From Vicia villosa (Eukaryota > Streptophyta > Magnoliopsida > Fabales > Fabaceae), in contig NC_081183.1 in NCBI RefSeq assembly GCF_029867415.1, forward strand, positions 39,328,655 through 39,392,654: a stretch of DNA of 64,000 nucleotides. Direction: 5' to 3'. Numbering within the stretch: the stretch's first letter is position 1; the number at the start of each line of letters is the position of its first letter. The translations under genes were made by a program, and so were the position numbers. Shown piece by piece: positions 1 through 11,100 of this stretch. The notes beneath the pieces are model-generated. The model saw only the letters and a list, made by a program, of their open reading frames with translations, was not told the DNA's origin and searched no databases.

Positions 1-415
1 TTTTGGTGAAAGAAGAGAAGAGTAGAGTGAAGAGAAAGGGGGGAATCTCAATATTGAAGCTAGAGTTGTCTTCAATCCAAACCTAAGGTAAGGGTGGGAT
101 TCTTTCATGCTAAAGGGATGTATGATGATGTTTTGGGTGGGATTTAATTGTATTTTGCATCCATGGAAGTTGTGTGTAGAGATGTTAGGATTTATGAACA
201 AATGCTTGATTTGATGATTTTAAATGTGTTTAATCGATGTTTGGTGATGTTATGATGTTATAAGACCCATAATATGTGTTGCATTTGTGGTTATGACATC
301 TATTTTAATACTGTTCGTGATGGTTGGTGTTTTCCATCTTGATTGGGTTGAGTTTAGGGGTTTTGGGACGGGTTTCGTATGCTGTTTTATGTGTTTGGGA
401 TTTTCTGAAAATCGC

Positions 416-600
416 CAGTTCGCGCCGCGAGCCTTGTTGGCGCCGCGAACTGCTTGGCAGAAACTCAGGAAAAATTGGATTTGTTCAGTTCGCGCCGTTA
501 ATCCTTGTTGGCGCCGCGAACTGCTTGGCAGAAACTTAGGAATTATTTGATTCACTCAGTTTGCGCCGCGAAACTTGTTGGCGCCGCGAACCCTATTTTG
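416..600 (+). repeat. Three tandem 70-bp GC-rich hairpin modules in LTR
   Basis: Three units start near 416, 486 and 557. Each begins CAGTTCGCGCCG (the last has CAGTTTGCGCCG) and contains CGCCGCGAAC about 20 bp later, so AGTTCGCG and CGCGAACT can pair as a stem. The first two units also share a GCTTGGCAGAAACT tail. The GC-rich modules stand out from the AT-rich LTR around them. Similar palindromic modules occur in two other LTR families in this window. Confidence 0.8.
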
Positions 601-888
601 CAGAACTTTTCCTAAACTTTGAAATGATGTAACTTTTGAACCTTAACTCCTTTTTAAGTGCCGTTTGAACCTACGTGAAGCCCTAATTGATATCTTTTCG
701 TAGAATATGCTTAGTATAACTTTGAAATCTCTTGGAATCTTCTTGAATTGGATTTTGTTGACATTGGATATCCGGAATTGATTATGTCGTTTAAGTTGAT
801 CATGTCGTATATGTAGATTATGTTGTTTGAGTCGATTATGTCATTGTGTGATTGTGAGTGTGCATCATTGAGTCACATTTATTGCATT

Positions 889-976
889 GTTTGAGACGGT
901 CCTAGTGGCAAATGTTTTAGACGACCCTTGTGGCGAATGTTTGAGACGGCCCAATGGCAATTGTTTGAGACGGGAG
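889..976 (+). repeat. 25-bp minisatellite in LTR, about 3.5 units
   Basis: Successive units start TTTGAGACGG or TTTTAGACGA and contain TGGCAAATG or TGGCGAATG. The unit is about 25 bp and the copies differ by several substitutions. No function is apparent. Confidence 0.75.
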
Positions 977-1762
977 TTTTACTCCAATGGTACCACATGC
1001 ATTTGCATTGTTCGAGTTGCATAAGTAAAGTCGTATGATGAGTCGTATTTGAATATTTGCGTGTGCATAACATGAATGTTATCTTGTGTCGATTTGATGG
1101 TTGTTTCGTTGATCAATGTGATAATTGACTAAGTATGCCTTAATTGAGATTGATATTATTGTTGTCAGTAAGGTGTTGAATGATGTGAATAGTAGTAAGT
1201 GATATATGTTGAGAAGTGGTGACCGATGTATGATTATTTCTCCGCTTTGAATATTATCATACACTTCTTTATAATGAATGATATCTCACCCTTTCTGTTT
1301 GAATGTTACCCTCCGTTGGTAACGTGCAGGTAATGACGTGGAGTAGTCGTGTACCTATAGCTCGAGTCGGTGTGTGTCGATGCTCTGATACGTAGCACTC
1401 AGGGAACGTTGGATTACTTGTTTATGTTTTGGCTTCTTGTGTTTATCTTTGTTAAACTTGTCTTTATGTTATGCTAAGACTTTTTAGATGTATTGTGCCG
1501 TGTTTGGCCGTGATATTAAGAGTTGTATGGTTGTTGACATATGATTTTTCCGCTGCAATGCAAGTACTTGATTGGCTGACAACGATTAATGATTTCGACA
1601 TTGTTCTCCTACATGTGTGTTATGTATCTAAGTGATTGAGCATGATATGCGTATGTGATTTTGTTGTTTAAAATGTGAAGCTCCGAATCGTTATGTTCTA
1701 TTTGCTTGAAATTTTGTACTCTGATATTCCTATTTATTGCGGGGTAGACTTGGGGTGTTACA

Positions 1763-1891
1763 GCATACAGTGGAAAAATTTTCAACTAGGCAATGTCTTG
1801 GTGATCATATCAGCAACATTGTGATATGTCAAAATCTTCAGCACGTGGACTTCTCCACGCTCGATTACTCCTCTGACGAAATGGTCGATAT
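1763..1891 (-). pseudogene. Ty1/copia RNase H C-terminal fragment
   Basis: On the minus strand, frame 1889 to 1782 encodes the extreme C-terminus of a Ty1/copia polyprotein. The residues include GVIERGEVHVLK and NVADMITKTLPS, the conserved end of copia RNase H. The frame then hits TGA where the family normally has Cys, followed by KFFHCM, so a TGC to TGA change is likely. Only this short tail survives, clipped between two gypsy LTRs (ending at 1762 and starting at 1892). It is the oldest visible target layer at the left end. Copia family assignment rests on the recognised motif, not on an alignment. Confidence 0.8.
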
Positions 1892-3776
1892 TGTAACACC
1901 CCGTAATTTCATAAAATAATTTAATTGGAATTTAAATTACTTATTCGGGATTAATTAATTAAATTTAATTATTGGGCAATAGTGAAAAGATGCTAAGTGG
2001 GCTTTTATGTTGTGGTTAGTAAGAAGGGAGGTACTAATTGAGTAGGCCTTACCAATGGTTTAACTATTTTCATAAAATAGAAAAGATTGTGAAAAAGAGG
2101 TAATAGAAGCAAAGGAGTCGAATTTGAAGAAAAAAGAAGAACGTGAAAGAGCTTAAGAGCATAGGAAGGGGAAGAACCATACCAAACTCTAAGGTAAGGG
2201 GGGACTCTTCCGGTTACTCTCTCTTATATGTTCAAGGGTAGTAAGATTGATTAGGTTATCATTTGATTCGATTGGTATATGTTAGGTTTTGAGTGAATTC
2301 ATAACTTTTGTATGATTTTGGTGAAATTGAATGTCGAGGATCATGTATGATGTTAGTGGACTCTTAAACCATGATAAAATTGTGCTATGATGTGTAATTT
2401 TGGGTTACTATATGATACCATATGCTATGACACGAATTGGATGGAGTTTGGAATGAGGAAGTGCTGTAAAAATAGGGATTTTCTGCTACTGGGTGCGTTG
2501 TAACCGGGTAACAACCATGCTATAACCTATTACAGCGTGGGAAAATAGGAAATTTGGGAATCTGTGAGTGCTGTAACCCGGTAATAGCCCTGTTGTAACC
2601 GATTACAACCGGGTTTTGGAAATAGCGAATAGACTTACGTAAATGTGTAACCGGGTGACAGGCATGCTGTAACCGGTTACGGCTGTGTGTTTTTGAAAAA
2701 TTATTTTATTTTAAAAATCCATATCTTTTTTATTGGAGCGTCCAATTTATGTGTCGTTTTGAGCGTTGCGAAGCTGATTAAGAGCTTTATATGGGGAATT
2801 GGTGAAATGGGCAGTGGCTCGACTTTATTTTAAATCTTGATTTAATTTAAATGATGAATTGTAGCATTGAGTACATATATATGTGAATGTAGTAATGTGT
2901 TGTTATAGTAATGAAACTATCTTTATTTTCAATGTGATTGGATAATGTTGATATGATTGAATGATTTCTAAGACATGTGCATGCTTATTGGTGATGAAAC
3001 AGTGAGTTGTAATGAGACGATGTGATGCATCGGATCGGTGATGTTATAAGTATGTCATATGTGTGCATTCATTCATACGCATTTTACTAATGAATCTCGG
3101 TGATATTATGGATCAATTGGTGGGCATAATTCCTATTGTGTGGAATTTGTATCTTGGTGATGAATAGATCAGCCGGATGGGTTATCCCATGATGTATGGT
3201 ACCACATGCATAGGGTCAATTCATTCATGTGCATAATGATATAATATGACTTACTGATTTTTGTGTTATGTTCAGTGACGTGTTGTTGGCATGGTTGTTT
3301 GATTAAACGTTTGGAAATTTGAATACATGTTATAATTGGGTGGATGATATGCTTAAGATATTTTATTGCGCGCGAATGCGTAAGATTTGTTAATTGCGAA
3401 TGAGACTCACCCTTACATATTGACATTTTCAGATTGAAGAGTAGAGGCTTATTGCTTGGTGGGGATAGGTTATATGGCTCATCCAGTAGTTGGTGTCGTA
3501 TCAATCGTGCTCTAATAGTGTAACACTGGGAACAATTTAGTTTAGAGTTCAATTTACGCACTCTATTTGGTGGTTTTGGTTTTGTTACATTACTTGTATT
3601 TGGTGATGAGTATTTTCCACTGTATTAAACATGATGTTGTTTATTTAATAAATTGTTTTCTACTTATGCATGACAATTGACACATGTTTGGTTTAAAATG
3701 AATTGTAGCACCCTTGGTTGCATGTTCTTACTCTGATTATTTTAATAATTGTTGCGGGGTTTAGAAGGGTGTTACA
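1892..3776 (+). mobile_element. 5' LTR of the gypsy element
   Basis: The LTR runs from TGTAACACCCC to GGGTGTTACA, 1885 bp, with TG...CA ends. A purine-rich stretch around 2095-2190 leads into AAG/GTAAGG at 2194, a strong 5' splice-site match, and CATTTTCAG at 3424-3432 is a possible acceptor. Three palindromic modules lie at about 2497-2690. The preceding five bases are GATAT, but the partner target duplication cannot be checked because the 3' LTR is missing. Confidence 0.88.
2497..2690 (+). repeat. Three degenerate AACCGGTT-type palindromic modules in LTR
   Basis: Each of about three units pairs a TGTAACCGGGT-like half with a TGTAACCGGTTAC-like half about 25 bp later; some halves are mutated, for example TGTAACCGATTACA. 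The best half-site is a perfect GTAACCGGTTAC palindrome near 2670. Architecture and core match the modules in the unrelated Ogre LTR at 11961-12280. Confidence 0.7.
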
Positions 3777-3780
3777 ATAA

Positions 3781-3792
3781 TGGTATCAGAGC
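3781..3792 (+). promoter_or_regulatory. Primer-binding site, initiator-Met tRNA
   Basis: TGGTATCAGAGC lies four bases after the LTR end. It is complementary to the 3' end of plant initiator methionine tRNA and is the usual PBS of chromovirus-type gypsy elements. Confidence 0.92.
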
Positions 3793-3961
3793 ATAATTGG
3801 TCATTGTGACCAGAGTCTTACTGTCTGTTATCCCCTTGTATGCGACGAGTGCAAGTTGTCATTATCAATACTTTTGTGCTAATGGAACTGTTTTGTGAAT
3901 TAGCAGAACAATAGCTAAAAGTGGTGGGAGAAATGATGATGCTATTACAGAGGCTCTGGGC

Positions 3962-5422
3962 ATGATTGCTGGTGTGTTCGGCGGGAATGGCAATGGATTT
4001 GGGATTGGTGCTTACAAAAAATTGGGGAACTTTCAAAGGAACAATCCTCCATTGTTCAAGGGCACTCATGATTTTGAGGGTGCTCAGAAGTGGCTGAATG
4101 AAATTGAAAGGATTTTTCGAGTTATTGATTGTGCTGAGAACCTGAAAATGTGGTATTGTACTCATATGTTGTCTGAAGAAGCAGGTGACTGGTGGATGGC
4201 AACTAGAGTTGAGCGGGACGCTGATGGTGTAGCTATTTCTTGGGTTGTGTTCAAAAGAGAGTTTCTGAGGAGGTACTTTCTTGAAGATGTTCGGGGCAGG
4301 AAAGAAATTGAATTTTTGGAGCTGACACAAGGTAATATGACAATGCCGGAGCATGCTTCTAAATTTGTTGAGCTGGCGAAATACTATACTCACTACAACA
4401 ATGATGAAGCTAGTGGACTCTCGAAGTGTATCAAATTTGAGAATGGCATTTGTGATGAGAACAAGCAAGGTATCATGTATCAGAGGATTCGCCGATTTGG
4501 TGATTTGGTGGATTATAGCAGAATTTTCGAAGAGTATAACATTAAGCTGAAGTCATCTCACTCTCGCGAGTTAGTTGACAAGAAGGGTAAGAAGCCTATG
4601 GAAAGAGGTATGCCATATGGTAGAGGAAATCCAAAAGTTGGTGATTGGAAAAGGCCTAGTGGGGGAGATTCTAGTACTCCCGTTAGGTGCTACAACTGTG
4701 GTGAACCTGGACATAGAAGGAATGAGTGCAAGGGTGGAGAAAAGAAATGCTTCAAGCGTGGTAAGGAAGGTCATATTGCTTCTGATTGTAGGATGAAGAT
4801 CGTGACTTTATACAACTGTGGCGAAGAAGGCCATATCAGTCCGCAGTGCACGAAACCAAAGAAGAATCAATTTGGTGGAAAGGATTTTGCTTTGTATGGG
4901 TCAAAGACTACTCCTGAGGATCGATTGATTAAAGGTAAGTGTTTAATTCATGGCATACCTTTAATTGCAATTATAAATACTAGAGTAACTCATTCGTTTA
5001 TTTCGTTGGATTGTGCTAAAAGATTGAATTTAGAAATATCTGATATAAATGGAAGTATGGTTATTGACACTCCTGCGTCAGGTTCAGTGACTAATTTGTT
5101 TGCTTGCTTTAATTGTCCGATTGATATTTTTGGTAGGGAGTTCGGGATGGACTTAGTGTGCCTTCCGCTAGAACAACTTGACCTTATTCTAGGAATGAAC
5201 TGGTTGGAATTCAACCGAGTCCATATTAATTATTTTACGAAGACGATGATCTTTCCTGGAGATAGTAGTGTTGAGGATTTGGCGATGATTACCAAGCATG
5301 TGAATGAAGAGGTTAAAGAGGGGGCTGCCATGTTTATATTATCTGCATCAATGGAAGGGAAGGGAGAAGCGGTGAGTACTGAACTTCCGGTGGTACGTGA
5401 CTTTTCAAAAGTTTTTCCATAA
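3962..5422 (+). pseudogene. gag-protease of the gypsy element
   Basis: The N-terminal half matches the Retrotrans_gag capsid domain (around FKGTHDFEGAQKWLNEIER and the RRYFLEDVRGRKE region). A zinc-knuckle block follows. The first knuckle, CYNCGEPGHRRNEC, is intact; the second and third have each lost a Cys (CFKR and LYNC). The aspartic protease starts at about 4935, but its active site reads NTRV instead of DTGA at 4976-4987. The three replacements are explained by G:C to A:T transitions, so the enzyme cannot be active. Coding similarity extends upstream of 3962 to about 3915, but the original ATG is gone. The frame ends at a TAA (5420-5422) just before the RT linker and continues in the same frame after it. 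Confidence 0.85.
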
Positions 5423-6166
5423 GATGTTAGAGAGTTACCACCTAAGAGAGAAGTGGAATTTTCTATTGAGTTGATTCCTGGAACTAGTCATGTGTTGATG
5501 GTGCTTTATCATATGTCGGCATCTGAGTTGGCTGAATTGAAGAGACAATTAGAAGAGTTGTTTTAGAAGGAATTTATTCGTCCAAGTGTGTCTCCGTGGG
5601 GTGCGTCGGTGTTGTTAGTGAAGAAGAAAAAAGGGTCTATGAGGTTGTGTGTGGATTACAGACAACTGAATAAAGTTACTATCAAGAATCGGTATCCATT
5701 GCCGAGGATTGACGATTTAATGGATCATTTGGTTGGAGCAAGTGTATTTATTAAAATTGATTTGAGGTCTGGGTATCTTCAGATTCGTGTGAAGGCGAAC
5801 GATATTCAGAAGACTGTGTTCAGGACAAGGTATGGTCATTACGAATATACAGTGATGCCATTTGGAGTTACTAATGCACCTGGTGTTTTTATGGAATATA
5901 TGAATATGATCTTTCATCCTTATCTTGATAAGTGCGTAGTGGTGTTTATAGATGATATTCTGATATATTCCAAGAATGAAGAAGAGCATGCAGATCATCT
6001 TAAAGTTATGTTGGAATTGTTGAAAGAGAAAAGGATTTATGCTAAGTTGTCAAAGTGTGAGTTCTGGCTGAACGAAGTAAGTTTTCTTGCTCATGTAATT
6101 TCCAAGAATGGTATTTCCGTAGATCCTACGAAGGTAGAAACGATATCTCAATGGGAAGCTCCATAG
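5423..6166 (+). pseudogene. Reverse transcriptase domain of the gypsy element
   Basis: The same frame as gag-protease continues. Recognisable blocks are [23 protein letters not shown], the FIDD catalytic box (5945-5956, the YxDD equivalent), and [16 protein letters not shown]. Stops occur at 5420-5422, 5564-5566 (TAG) and 6164-6166 (TAG). There is no frameshift across gag, RT and the first part of RNase H. The RT would copy element RNA into DNA in cytoplasmic particles. The catalytic residues remain, but the stops make it non-translatable as a unit. Confidence 0.88.
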
Positions 6167-6968
6167 TCAGTTTTCGAGATTCGTAGTTTCCTTGGTCTTG
6201 CAGGTAACTACAGAAAGTTTATAGAAGAATTCTCGAAGTTAACGTTACTGTTAACTAAATTGACAAGGAAGGGTCAAGCGTTTATTTGGGACTCTAAGTG
6301 TGAAGAAGGATTTCAAGAGTTGAAGAAGAGGTTGACTAGTGCTCCTATTCTGATTTTGCCGAATCCGGCGGAATCTTTTGTGGTTTATTGTGATGCTTCA
6401 CTAATGGGATTAGGTGGTGTATTGACGCAGAATCAACAAGTTGTGGCTTATGCGTCAAGACAACTCAAAGTGCATGAAAGGAATTATCCGACTCATGATT
6501 TAGAGTTGGCAGCCGTGGTATTTGTGTTAAAATTATGGAGACACTATTTATATGGTTCGAGGTTTGAAGTATCCAGTGATCACAAGAGTCTGAAGTATCT
6601 CTTCGATCAAAAGGGGCTTAATATGAGGCAGGGGAGATGGTTGGAATTTCTTAAAGATTATGATTTTGGGCTGAATTTATATCCGGGTAAAGCGAACGTT
6701 GTTGCTGATGCTTTGAGTAGGAAGTCCTTACATATGTCTATGTTAATGGTACGAGAATAAGATTTAATTGAGCAATTCCGAGATTTAAGTTTAGTATGTG
6801 AGGGTATTTCTAATAGTATTAAATTGGGTATGTTAAAGGTGACAAGTGGTATTCTTGAGGAGATTAGAGAAGGTCAGAAAGCTGGTGTTGAATTGATTGA
6901 TCGGTTGACTTTAATTAATCAAGGAAAAGGAGGTGATTTCAGAGTTGACGAGAATGGTATAATGTGGT
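6167..6968 (+). pseudogene. RNase H and linker of the gypsy element
   Basis: [12 protein letters not shown] closes the RT connection region. RNase H follows with [34 protein letters not shown] (with the conserved E in LELAAVV) and [11 protein letters not shown], ending in [15 protein letters not shown] at 6758-6760 breaks the frame, and an indel near 6969 shifts it before integrase. RNase H removes the RNA strand during reverse transcription; this copy is dead because of its context. Confidence 0.85.
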
Positions 6969-8123
6969 TTGGTTCGTGTTTATGTTCCTGATATTGCCGA
7001 ACTTCGGAAGAGTATTCTTGAAGAAGGACACCGAAGCGGGTTGAGTATTCATCCTGGAGCTACCAAGATGTATCATGATTTGAAGAAGTTATTTTGGGGG
7101 CCTGGAATGAAGAAAGAGATTGATGAATTTGTCTACTCTTGTTTGACTTGGCAGAAGTCGAAGATTGAACATCAGAATTCGTATGGGGCTATTCAACCGT
7201 TTTTTATTCTGGAGTGGAAATGGGAAATCATATTAATGGATTTTTTTCTAGTTTGCCGAGGACAGTTAAGAACTGTGAAGCTATCTGAGTTATTGTGGAT
7301 AGATTGACGAAATCTGCTCACTTTATACCGATGAGAATGGATTATCCCATGGAGAAGTTAGCTCAATTGTATATTGAGAAGATTGTTAGTCTTCATGGTA
7401 TTCCTTCGAGTATTGTATCAGATAGAGATCCAAGATTTACCTCGAGATTCTGGGAAAGTTTGTAGAAAGCTTTGGGTACCAAGTTGAGATTGAGTTCTGC
7501 TTATCATCCGTAGATTGATGGTCAAACAGAGAGGAAGATTCAATCGTTGGAAGATTTGTTGCGTTCTTGTGTGTTAGAAAAAGGTGGTGTGTGGGATAGT
7601 TATTTACCGTTGATTGAATTTACCTACAACAATAGTTTCATTCGAGCATTGGTATGGCTCGGTTTGAGGTTTTGTATGGTAGGAGGAGTAGGACGCCATT
7701 ATGTTGGTATGAACCTGGTGAGAGTGTGGTAATTGGACCAGAGATTGTTCAAGAGACGACAAAAAAGATTAAGATGATTTAGGAGAAGATGAAATATTCT
7801 CAGAGTCGTTAGAAGAGCTATCATGATAAGAGGAGGAGAACACTTGAGTTTCAAGAGGGAGATCATGTGTTTCTAAGGGTGACTCCTATGACTTGTGTTG
7901 GTCGAGCGCTGAAGTCAAGGAAGTTGACTCCATTTTTTATTGGTCTGTTTCAGATTTCAGAAAAAAGGGGAGAAATAGCTTATCGTATTGCTTTACCACC
8001 GATGCTTGCGAATTTGCATGACGTATTTCATGTGTCTCAGTTAAGGAAATATGTTACGGATCCATCACAGATGATTCAAGTAGATGACGTACAGGTGAAA
8101 TACAATTTGCCGGTTGAGACTTT
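6969..8123 (+). pseudogene. Integrase of the gypsy element, first duplication copy
   Basis: The zinc-binding N-terminus (GHRSGLSIHPGATKMYHDLKK) has its last Cys replaced (CLTW). A frameshift occurs in a T7 run (7241-7247, where eight T would keep frame). In the restored frame there is TGA where the family has Trp (7286-7288) and TAG for Gln at 7463, 7511, 7780 and 7810. Core blocks such as [24 protein letters not shown] and DGQTERKIQSLEDLL are still readable. The C-terminal part includes YHDKRRRTLEFQEGDHVFLRV and LPPMLANLHDVFHVSQLRKYV. The sequence ends at about VET, just where a chromodomain linker is expected, because an Athila-type LTR is inserted. Confidence 0.85.
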
Positions 8124-9641
8124 TGATCGCGACAATGGGGTATGTCTGTGATTATGACTGCAAGTGCACAGTCTATCGCGTAGTTTTAAAAGATATCGAA
8201 CCCACAGGGACTAAGAATCGACCTAATGTAGTTAATTGCTACTACGTAAATCTAAGGCTAATATTTGATTGGTTATTGATCAGACGGGAATTAAAAAGAA
8301 ATATTATTAAATTAAATATAGGATAATAATATCGGTATGCAATGGTCGGACTTCGGGGATCTAGTAAGCCATCGATGCGGATCGTAATTTAAAATCACTT
8401 TTCTGTAGAAATCATTAGTTTAAAAACCCTCCTCTCACACTCTCGTGTTTATTAATTATGATTTCACTATTAAACCTAAGTGAGCGCTCTCGCTGTATCA
8501 ATTAAAGTTCAAAGTGATTTTTGAAAACCAATGAAAACTAATTATCCTTAAAGTACTCTCGCTGTATTTAAGGTTAATGCCTAATTTCTAAGGTCCAGTT
8601 AAAATCTCAAACTCTCGTTTTTATTGATCCTAACTTCTATTGTTTTTAACTCTCGTTACAAAACAGTTCAATTAAGCGTTTAGAAATATCATCCAGACAA
8701 ATAAATTCAATTAATAAACTACATCGAAGAGTTACTCGATTCCCTCGGTTATGTGACCTTGCATACCGATAAAAGGTATTTAGCCGGATATTGTTTTAAT
8801 AAACGGAACAAGATAGATATAGCATGTAAATAATGATCGAGGCATAATTCTATAAACTAACATAAACTGACAATAATAATTAAATGCAATTAAATGAACC
8901 TGAATTTAATATAGCAAACTGAAATTGAACAAATCTTGAAGTATCAATCTTGAATCCGGAACAAAATCTATTGCAGAAAATAAACTGAATCTAAAACTAA
9001 AATCTGGAGCTTGAAAGAAATTGAAACGTAATAGTGTTCCGGTGTGGAAAACTATTGCAGAGTATTGGTTCGGGAAGAGAATGAATTTGCAGAAGAAAGA
9101 TATTACGGCACTAGGTTAAAATCTTCGTCCGCCTTTGAATCAGGTCTTGTGTTGTATTTATAGAGCAGCACTAGGTTTTGAAATGTCTCGTAACAGCATC
9201 TCACGACGGAGAAAATGGAGGAGAGAAAATAGCGTCTTTGAAAACAGACTCCTCTGGGCCTGCGTGTGTGACTTACGTCACCCACCATATTTTAGAGGGG
9301 TGCCGAACGGCAGAGGGGGTGCGACGACCGACAGGAGCCTCAGGGTGCCTTCCGTCACGTGCTGGACTTAGTCTTGGCGCGTTGGGCTTCTTGCTTCAGC
9401 ATTGCTTTGGGTCTCTTTCCTTCTTCTATTTGCACCTCCTTATTTAAATGTCCTTTTAAGCAATTTCTCTTCCATTTTAAGTCCTTTTTCCGACTATTCC
9501 TTTTGCGAGCTCCAATTAAATAAATTCCTGAAAAAAATAGAAATACCAGCATAATACAAAATAAAATAATAAAATCGAAATAATATAGAATAATAATGCA
9601 TGTAAATTAAGCTAAATATACGATACATTTTCGTGTCATCA
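8124..9641 (-). mobile_element. Athila-type LTR, first duplication copy (reverse)
   Basis: On the minus strand the LTR starts TGATGACACG at 9641, directly after a polypurine tract (AAGTGTGGGGGAGTT, 9642-9656), so it is a 3' LTR. The plus-strand left edge is taken at 8124 (TGATCGCGAC), because gypsy coding similarity stops there and the ends then form a short inverted repeat; 8155 (TGACTGCAAG) is an alternative. A minus-strand TATA box, CTATAAATAC, lies near 9155-9168. The whole LTR recurs at 28700-30220 with only scattered differences. Confidence 0.82.
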
Positions 9642-10376
9642 AACTCCCCCACACTTGAACTTTGCATGCCCTCAAGCAAACAATCAAGAAAAAGGTTTTA
9701 CACAGGCATGACAATCATCTCAATCGTAATCGGTCGCGGCGATACTTTGTTAGAGACACGGAAGCTTAATGTAAACACTAAAGATACAGTAGCGACACTA
9801 GACAACTCCAGCTTATGCAGACCAATCCAAATCATGCTATTACAGCTCATCTAGACCCTTTCGCTAGATTTTGCTTGTTTTCATTCGAGCGCAATCACAT
9901 TAAGCCCTTTATCTTCACACGCACATAGTAGAGTAACCGGTCAGTGACTCTGATCCTTATTAGCTCGGGGCTCTGACACATTTCTGTGGTACCCACTTCT
10001 TTAACCAATTGTAAGCTGCGGGGGATCGAATCGTAACTCTCCCTACCAAGTTCAATATCAGATACTTTTGAACCAACTAACAATATGTTTCTTTATTGTT
10101 TGCGAGATATACATCCTTTGGGTTAAATGACCGGGTGAGGGTCACCTAGCTTAGTCAGTGCAATCCTTTAAATTCTTTACTGAAAATTTTTCAGGATCAT
10201 TCACTTATATTCATCGGCTCTCTACGTAGTTTGTGTTTAAGACGGTGCCGACTGCTAAATAAACTACTCGAAGCTACTTTAAAGCTAGAGATTAAAGATT
10301 TTGAAATAATAGGTACTTAAATTGAGTCTTGCATAAATCGGAGTTCTAGAGTGTCAAGAATGTAGAGATTTTGTTT
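9642..10376 (-). mobile_element. Athila-type 3' noncoding region, first copy, deleted at 10376
   Basis: The segment begins with the polypurine tract and continues as noncoding sequence matching 30221-30956. No conserved ORF is seen. At 10376/10377 it joins directly to an internal position of an Ogre LTR. In the second copy, 745 bp (30957-31701) lie between the same two points, including the Ogre LTR start and its target duplication. The shared bases at the junction are only TT, so this is a deletion in this copy. Confidence 0.8.
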
Positions 10377-11091
10377 CCCGCGTGGCCTTGACTGTTTCGA
10401 CGATATCTACAACTTTCGTGTTCGGCTCGGAAGCCAATTCTTTGAGGAAGGTCGCCAAATTCGCAAATTATTTGAGATTTCACAGTGAAAAATAGTGCTG
10501 AATGTAGGGTCTCGGACCTCGGAAAATTCATATCTCCTAATCCGCTCGTCGAATTCGCTTGAAAATTTAACTGGAGCTCCGTACCATCATTACCAAGATT
10601 TCATATGATCGGACCGAAGGCCAATTGTGCACTAAAAATTCCCAGAATTTTAAGGATCATCGTGTTGTCTCGGTAAAAAGCGTGTTTTCGAGTATGTCGC
10701 GCCGAGTTCGAAAATTCATAACTTCCTCGATTTTTATCGTATGAAGTCCATTCCGGTGGCATTTCCTTGGAAATTTCGTTAGCTTCGATTCTTCGTCAAA
10801 CATGCCTGTTCAGATTCTGAGCCGAAGATAGGGTTTTATCGAGTTCTTTGAGCGGTACTCACAAAATGGTGCCCAGTCGCGCCAGATGAATCGACATTTC
10901 TCGTCATTCAAACGCGCATAATTTCTTCATCGCTTATCGGATTGAGATGATTCTCACGGCAACGAGTCCCGAATTTGGTCATCTTCGTAGTGGCATTGGT
11001 TTCGTTCCGGAATTCAGAGCCGAACCGAGTTTCCTTAAAAACGAGCCAAAATAAGACGCACCGAGGGCAATTTGGATATTTCGCGTTGACG

Positions 11092-11100
11092 ATATATAAA
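11092..11100 (+). promoter_or_regulatory. TATA box of the Ogre 5' LTR
   Basis: ATATATAAA follows a GC-richer stretch and precedes a CT/CA-rich leader (TTTCTCTCAATTCTCTC). This is the usual plant core promoter layout, and it is conserved at 32415-32424 in the solo LTR. The first downstream ATG, at 11261, opens only a two-codon frame (Met-Asp-stop). Confidence 0.7.

Larger units (their letters stand above)
1..1762 (+). mobile_element. Ty3/gypsy LTR, 3' part (left end outside window)
   Basis: The segment ends in GGGGTGTTACA, the standard 3' end of gypsy LTRs that start TGTAACACCCC. It resembles the LTR at 59901-62908: both carry a CTCACCC stretch, a GTGCAGGTA acceptor-like site, the words CTCGAGTCGG and CTGATACGTAGCACTC, and the same ending. 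No tRNA primer site follows 1762; the next bases are a copia fragment. It is therefore a 3' LTR or a solo LTR. It contains about three 70-bp GC-rich hairpin modules (416-600) and a 25-bp tandem repeat (889-976). No coding sequence is seen. The small ORFs that cross it are not conserved and are probably chance. Confidence 0.8.
1892..8123 (+). mobile_element. Ty3/gypsy chromovirus-type element, 3' end missing
   Basis: The element consists of a 5' LTR (1892-3776), an initiator-Met tRNA primer site (3781-3792) and a decayed gag-protease-RT-RNase H-integrase order on the plus strand, the order of Ty3/gypsy. The LTR type, primer and single gag-pol frame fit the Tekay/Del branch of plant chromoviruses, but the chromodomain that would prove it is absent. 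Coding sequence stops in the integrase tail at about 8123, where a reverse-oriented Athila-type LTR begins. The rest of the element and its 3' LTR are not seen in the window. Protease active-site changes, premature stops and two frameshifts make it non-functional. Confidence 0.85.

Noticed and set aside
1737..1919. 60-codon plus-strand ORF
   Set aside because: It crosses two element boundaries (LTR, copia fragment, LTR) and is antisense to the copia frame.
3818..4468. 216-codon minus-strand ORF
   Set aside because: It lies opposite the gag coding frame, has no recognisable domain and is a mirror of gag codon usage.
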